DNA of 56,742 nt, from positions 1 through 56,742 of the forward strand of contig NZ_FNIY01000016.1 in assembly GCF_900104355.1 (NCBI RefSeq), given 5' to 3'. The position numbers and the translations under genes were made by a program. Of the stretch, positions 52,530 through 56,742 are shown in pieces. Origin of the DNA: Phyllobacterium sp. OV277 (GTDB taxonomy: Bacteria > Pseudomonadota > Alphaproteobacteria > Rhizobiales > Rhizobiaceae). Under the pieces are notes generated by a model. The model saw only the letters and a list, made by a program, of their open reading frames with translations, did no database searches and had not been told where the DNA came from. The first letter of the stretch is position 1, and each line of letters begins with the position of its first letter.

Positions 52530-53645
52530 TCAATTTCCTTCTCGTCTTTGATTGGCGTCTATGCCAGCGCGCAGAAGAACATCGCGACGCAGGTCATCTT
52601 GGGGGATAAGTTCCTCCAGAAGGCGCAGAAAGTCCATCCGTCCTCGGCGAACGAGTGTCTCCAGGGCAAGCGGAATAGCTGAATTTGGCTCGCTCGTGCG
52701 AAAGAACGAAGCAATCTGCAAGAGCTGATCAAAAGCCTGTTCGCGGTTTTGAATGACGCCGACAGCGACAGGAGCCTGTGCTTGTACGCCGGATTTGACC
52801 GGCTGCGCTGAATTCGTGACCTCTGGAACCGCGGGTGTACTTGGGATCGCTTGCGTGATGAACTTTTCCATCTCGTGATAAGCTCCACTGATAGAGTCCA
52901 GAACCGACTGTATCCTGGAAACGGAAAATGCGCCGACATTGCTGCCGCTTTCCTGCGTCAGAAATTCATCAATCGAGGCCAGAGCTGCGAGCGAGCGCAG
53001 CACATCGTTCTTGTTGCGGCTGAAGCCATGCACATCCACATGTTCGAGCGCGTCGCGGAATTCACCCCAATCGGGTCCCGAAAGATCGCGGAATGCCTGA
53101 TCATATGCCCAAAGGCTGAGTCTGCCGTAACTCTCGTTTGGAAGCAGCGAAACCAGCCGCAGCGGGCGCACAAGCGTTCCGTCATCCTGACTGCCGTTGA
53201 GGCCGGTCAATGGGGCGAGTTTGTCCGATATATCTTCATCGTCAATCGAATGGATCTGGCTGAAATGCTCTTTGATCACCCTGTCGAATGCAACAAGTAT
53301 TTCGGCGACAGCGTTGATCCCTTCGACGCGTACAGCAGCCTCCATAAGCCACGAGAATACTTCGATATCTTTCGTATGCAGGGATAAGGCTTCGAAAGAG
53401 AGGTCATGGACGTTGCGCCATTGGCTCGACGGCTTATGGACAAAAGGTGCAGCGTTTCTCACATTGCGCTCATCATCCTGGCTGATGATAGCGGGATTTT
53501 CGATTGTCCTGTCTTCGGAGCGGGCTGTTGAGCGGGCATCCCGGATGGCTTGATAGACAGAGACAAGTGTACTGTCAGTTCTTAAGTTAACTCCGCAAGG
53601 ATTGTCTCCTGCGAACGCCACGCCGAGAATTTCATAGTTATTCAT
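52530..53645 (-). CDS. tssA: T6SS cap protein TssA (ImpA)
   Basis: The product is 371 aa from ATG 53645; an upstream TTG in frame adds 7 residues and is unlikely. The ImpA_N domain fills residues about 5-180 (NPCGVNLRTDSTLVSVYQAIRDARSTARSEDR, WRNVHDLSFEALSLHTKDIEVFSWLMEA). The C-terminal part (about 285-371, with NREQAFDQLLQIASFFRTSEPNSAIPLALETLVRRG) ends in LIPQDDLR, the short TssA form. TssA starts and guides tube-sheath polymerisation. It is divergent from clpV across a 281-nt gap. Confidence 0.93.
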   Translation of the reverse strand: MNNYEILGVAFAGDNPCGVNLRTDSTLVSVYQAIRDARSTARSEDRTIENPAIISQDDERNVRNAAPFVHKPSSQWRNVHDLSFEALSLHTKDIEVFSWLMEAAVRVEGINAVAEILVAFDRVIKEHFSQIHSIDDEDISDKLAPLTGLNGSQDDGTLVRPLRLVSLLPNESYGRLSLWAYDQAFRDLSGPDWGEFRDALEHVDVHGFSRNKNDVLRSLAALASIDEFLTQESGSNVGAFSVSRIQSVLDSISGAYHEMEKFITQAIPSTPAVPEVTNSAQPVKSGVQAQAPVAVGVIQNREQAFDQLLQIASFFRTSEPNSAIPLALETLVRRGRMDFLRLLEELIPQDDLRRDVLLRAGIDANQRREGN

Positions 53646-53700
53646 TCGCAAAACCCAAATACACAAACTCTGTAACGTCGTTTTGGACCTTAAGGGAAGA

Positions 53701-53807
53701 ATATGTCAAATGGAACATTGGCATATGACAGCTATCGCCACTGGTTTCAAAGGCCCATAGTGCCGATGTGCGAACAATAATGCACTAGTGATATGGATAT
53801 GTCATAT
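53701..53807. promoter_or_regulatory. repeated ATATGTCA/TGTCATAT elements in the tssA-clpV divergent region
   Basis: The 281-nt gap between tssA and clpV holds ATATGTCA at 53701-53708, CATATGACA (reverse of TGTCATATG) at 53722-53730, and the perfect 11-bp palindrome ATATGTCATAT at 53797-53807. Three related copies in one divergent promoter region suggest a regulator-binding array controlling the two T6SS arms. The regulator is unknown and no regulator gene lies next to it in the window. No sigma-54 type -24/-12 element with right spacing was found. Confidence 0.45.
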
Positions 53808-53926
53808 ATCGTGGGGCATTGTTATTTCATGGTTGGCATTTCCAGTTATCGCGCTTTGGCGATTGATTTCCTGCTGTGGATTTTTCTATTGTGCATGCGA
53901 CGAAAGCGGGAGCAGGGTTGTAATTC

Positions 53927-56569
53927 ATGCCAAAACTGGATCTGAGGCGGCTGGTTCAAAAGCTCGATGGCGATATGGTTGTCGGGCTGGAAGAGGCCGT
54001 TGCTATTGCGGTCAGGAATAATCATTCCAATGTCGAGATCGAACATTGGCTGCTTGCCTTGAATGACAAGAGCGATCGTTTTCGCGAGGTTGTTCAGCGT
54101 AGCGGAGGCGATCTGGCGTCGTTGGAAGCCGAGGCTCATCGTGCTCTCGGGCGATATCCGCGAGACAACACCGCTGCTCCTGCCATTTCCACCAGCATTA
54201 TTGACGTTATTCGGGAGGCCTGGATTGCCGCATCGCTGCAAAGCGGACGTACGAGCATCGGGATACTCGATCTTCTCCACACATTGCTGTCCGACAGCAC
54301 GTTGCGTGCCACGACCATCAATTCCTTGCCCTCGGCCCGAGATATCAGGCTTGGCGAGCTGGAACGCCAGATGGAAGAGCGCGGCGCAGAGCAGCCGCTG
54401 GCACCAAAAGCCCAGTCCGGAGACACGGCACAGGCGCGTGGTGGAGACGAAGAGTTCCTGTCAGCCTTCACCATTGATCTGACGGAACAGGCCCGCAACG
54501 GCGAAATTGATGCGGTTGTTGGCCGCGAGGCAGAATTGCGCCAGTTGATCGATATTCTGGTTCGCCGCAGACAGAACAATCCCATTCTCGTTGGCGAAGC
54601 AGGTGTGGGCAAGACAGCAATCGTTGAGGCATTCGCCCTTGAGGTGGTCGCTGGCAACGTTCCAGAAATGCTGCGTGATATTCGATTGCTGACGCTTGAT
54701 CTCGGTCTCCTGCAAGCGGGCGCCGGTGTCAAAGGTGAGTTTGAGCGCCGGTTGAAGGGCGTTATCGAAGAGGTCAAGTCCTCGCCTGTTCCTGTGATTC
54801 TCTTTATCGATGAGGCACATAGTCTGGTTGGTGCGGGCGGTCAGGCAGGGCAGGGCGATGCTGCCAACCTGTTGAAACCTGCGCTGGCACGCGGCGAGCT
54901 TCGCACTGTCGCTGCAACAACATGGGCAGAATACAAGAAGTATTTCGAGCGCGATGCGGCGCTGACCCGCCGGTTTCAGGTCGTCAAGGTTGATGAGCCT
55001 GACGAAGAGACGGCGGTGCGCATGGTCCGCAGTCTCGTACCTGCGCTTGAAAAGCACCATCAGGTAAAAATCCGCGATGAGGCGATAAGGGCGGCTGTTT
55101 CGCTGTCCATGCGTTATATTCAAGGGCGGCAGTTGCCTGATAAAGCGGTTAGTTTGATCGATACGGCTGCCGCAGCGGTCTCTATCTCCCGTGCCACTGT
55201 GCCAGCCCAGATCGAGGACGCGAATCGGGTGATTGATCTGCTGAATCTTGAGAAACAGCGGTTAGAGCTTGAACCGGAAACAACGACCGGTCGTGAACGT
55301 CTTGTGGAGATTGAGACCCAGCTTGCGACATTGGAGGCCACAGCCAAGGCCTTTACCACGCGGCTGGAGCAGGAAAAATCTCTCGTTGATGTCGCCGACA
55401 AGGTCGAAAATGCCTTTGACGAGCCGGGAAACAGGCCAAAGCTTGGGTTGCTGGAGAAGGAACTGCGCTTGCTGCAGGGAGAGTCACCGCTGATCCATCG
55501 CGTGGTTGACCGCGAAACGGTTGCAGCCGTGACTGCCCGTTGGACCGGCATTCCCGTGGGCCGCCTTGTGCGCAGTCTTGTTGAAGCCGTGCAGACACTT
55601 GAAGCGCGCCTTCAGGAGCGCGTCGTCGGGCAGGATCAGGCTATTGCCCTCATTTCGGATGCAATGATCACAGCGCGCGCCAATCTTGGTGACGACAGGC
55701 GCCCGCCAGGTGTCTTCCTGATGGTCGGAACGTCAGGTGTTGGTAAAACTGAAACAGCTCTTGCGCTTGCCACGATGCTTTATGGCGGTGACCAGAATCT
55801 GACGATCATCAACATGTCGGAGTTCAAGGAAGAGCATAAAGTTTCACTTCTTCTTGGCTCGCCGCCCGGCTATGTGGGTTATGGAGAGGGCGGCATACTC
55901 ACCGAAGCCGTGCGCAAACGGCCGTATGGTGTCTTGCTTCTCGATGAGATCGACAAGGCACATCCGGGTGTTCAGGATATTTTCTATCAGGTCTTCGACA
56001 AGGGTATGTTGAAGGACGGTGAAGGCCGGGACATCGATTTCAAGAATACGACCATCCTGATGACAGCCAATACAGGCACGAATACTTTGACAGCTCTTGC
56101 CGCTGATCCCGATACGATGCCGGAAGGCCAAGCTTTGGTTGATATGTTGCAGCCTGAGTTACTTGGGCAGTTCAAGCCGGCATTTCTTGGCCGGGTAACA
56201 ATCGTGCCGTATAAGCCTCTGGATGATAAAGTTCTCGCCATGATTGCGAAATTGCAGATCAACAAGGTCCGCAAGCGCTTGCGTGATTCTTACAAGGCAG
56301 AGCTTTCCATTTCCGACAAAGCGACAGAGGCGCTCATTGCGCGTTCCAAGGCTGTGGAAACTGGTGCGAGAGCGATTGAATCAACAATATCACGTGAGTT
56401 GCTTCCAAAACTTTCTCGCAATATATTGGAATTGACACTGGAGAATTTACATCCGGAAGTTGTACATGTAGATACAGATGATGCCGGGGGGTTTCTTGTT
56501 TCCATTGACCCGGTGAAACTATTGCAGGATCCGCCTGAACATCCGTCACAAAAGGATGGTAGGGGGTGA
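53927..56569 (+). CDS. clpV: T6SS AAA+ ATPase TssH (ClpV)
   Basis: The product is 880 aa, class of ClpB-type double AAA+ unfoldases. The N-terminal domain (1-160, LRRLVQKLDGDMVVGLEEAVAIAVRNNHSNVEIEHWLLAL) is of ClpV type, which recognises sheath TssC. AAA1 has Walker A GEAGVGKT near 223-230 and Walker B ILFIDEAHSLVG. A coiled middle domain spans about 420-520. AAA2 has Walker A GTSGVGKT near 601-608 and LLLDEIDKAHPGVQDIF. It recycles contracted sheaths. ATG 53927 was kept; ribosome-binding site weak (AGCAGGG). hcp follows on the same strand after 81 nt. Confidence 0.96.
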   Translation: MPKLDLRRLVQKLDGDMVVGLEEAVAIAVRNNHSNVEIEHWLLALNDKSDRFREVVQRSGGDLASLEAEAHRALGRYPRDNTAAPAISTSIIDVIREAWIAASLQSGRTSIGILDLLHTLLSDSTLRATTINSLPSARDIRLGELERQMEERGAEQPLAPKAQSGDTAQARGGDEEFLSAFTIDLTEQARNGEIDAVVGREAELRQLIDILVRRRQNNPILVGEAGVGKTAIVEAFALEVVAGNVPEMLRDIRLLTLDLGLLQAGAGVKGEFERRLKGVIEEVKSSPVPVILFIDEAHSLVGAGGQAGQGDAANLLKPALARGELRTVAATTWAEYKKYFERDAALTRRFQVVKVDEPDEETAVRMVRSLVPALEKHHQVKIRDEAIRAAVSLSMRYIQGRQLPDKAVSLIDTAAAAVSISRATVPAQIEDANRVIDLLNLEKQRLELEPETTTGRERLVEIETQLATLEATAKAFTTRLEQEKSLVDVADKVENAFDEPGNRPKLGLLEKELRLLQGESPLIHRVVDRETVAAVTARWTGIPVGRLVRSLVEAVQTLEARLQERVVGQDQAIALISDAMITARANLGDDRRPPGVFLMVGTSGVGKTETALALATMLYGGDQNLTIINMSEFKEEHKVSLLLGSPPGYVGYGEGGILTEAVRKRPYGVLLLDEIDKAHPGVQDIFYQVFDKGMLKDGEGRDIDFKNTTILMTANTGTNTLTALAADPDTMPEGQALVDMLQPELLGQFKPAFLGRVTIVPYKPLDDKVLAMIAKLQINKVRKRLRDSYKAELSISDKATEALIARSKAVETGARAIESTISRELLPKLSRNILELTLENLHPEVVHVDTDDAGGFLVSIDPVKLLQDPPEHPSQKDGRG

Positions 56570-56650
56570 ATATGTTGCCCGTGTTCTACTTGGGCAATTC
56601 CAGAGAGAGGGTATATCCCGCAAGTCCTACTGACTCAAGGAGCTTAGACA

Positions 56651-56742
56651 ATGCCGATTTACTTGCAGATTGACGGAATCAAGGGTGATGCGACCCAGGA
56701 AACGCATAAACAGTGGATGGATATCGAAGCCATTCATTTTAA
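56651..56742 (+). CDS. hcp: T6SS tube protein Hcp (5' end only, cut by window edge)
   Basis: An ATG at 56651 opens a frame running to the right edge (30 codons). The residues MPIYLQIDGIKGDATQETHK and the following QWMDIEAIHF match the start of Hcp (MAIYLKIDGIKGDATAxGHExWIEIxSxxF). Hcp forms the inner tube and is secreted. AAGGAG lies 14 nt before the ATG, further than usual. The position right after clpV is the expected one in rhizobial T6SS loci. Confidence 0.93.
   Translation, partial: MPIYLQIDGIKGDATQETHKQWMDIEAIHF

Noticed and set aside
53646..53926. Possible sigma-54 promoter before tssA/clpV
   Set aside because: The best GG..GC pair (around 53720) has 9 nt rather than 10 between its elements and a poor match otherwise.
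1..56742. CRISPR arrays, insertion sequences, integrases, tRNA or rRNA genes
   Set aside because: No regular direct-repeat arrays, transposase-like frames, terminal inverted repeats or RNA gene signatures were recognised while reading the window.
26474..56742. vgrG, PAAR or classical effector-immunity genes within the T6SS locus
   Set aside because: No gene with these domains was found; the window ends inside hcp, after which they may lie.

Overview
The window comes from an alphaproteobacterium of the order Hyphomicrobiales. The closest fit by gene style is Brucella/Ochrobactrum or Phyllobacterium: moderate GC, DUF4167 and DUF1036 proteins, a rhizobial-type 'imp' type VI secretion locus, and a phnWAY phosphonate operon in the order known from Sinorhizobium. 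This assignment rests on gene content and protein style, not on a search. No rRNA, tRNA, CRISPR, insertion sequence or phage gene was seen.

Layout. (1) 1-2200 is a sparse edge region: the 5' end of a membrane sensor-like gene, a small lipoprotein, a mini DUF4167 protein with a minus-strand terminator, and two candidate micro-genes. (2) 2207-9538 is a LacI-controlled carbohydrate island: a divergent LacI repressor with a perfect operator palindrome, then a Gfo/Idh/MocA dehydrogenase, a TIM-barrel sugar isomerase/epimerase and a complete ABC importer (binding protein, two permeases, ATPase). (3) 9600-13012 holds a DeoR repressor with repeated GCAAC sites on both sides of its gene and a large FAD/GcvT-type amine dehydrogenase. 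(4) 13009-23638 is a 2-aminoethylphosphonate (AEP) island: a LysR regulator, phnW-phnA-phnY, then phnS-phnT-phnU for uptake, then a MarR-GNAT fusion behind a 37-bp near-perfect palindrome. AEP is taken in by PhnSTU, transaminated by PhnW, oxidised by PhnY and hydrolysed by PhnA to acetate and phosphate. The same GAT-N11-ATC LysR-type box lies upstream of both phnW and phnS, which ties the two transcription units together. (5) 23635-26416 holds small hypotheticals, a DUF3592 protein and a LysM/zincin-like pair. (6) 26474-56742 is a type VI secretion system (T6SS) locus.

The T6SS has the membrane complex (tssJ, tssL with OmpA domain, tssM), baseplate (tssE, tssF, tssG, tssK), sheath (tssB and two tssC paralogues), tssA, tagJ, clpV and the start of hcp. 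It also has a post-translational control set: kinase PpkA, phosphatase PppA, two FHA-domain TagH-like proteins, and a TagF fused to a PP2C-like domain whose active site is degenerate. Embedded in the locus are genes not part of the core machine: a secreted caspase-fold protein, a bifunctional M23 endopeptidase/lytic transglycosylase and a DUF1036 protein. No vgrG, PAAR or recognisable effector lies inside the window; they may follow hcp beyond its right edge.
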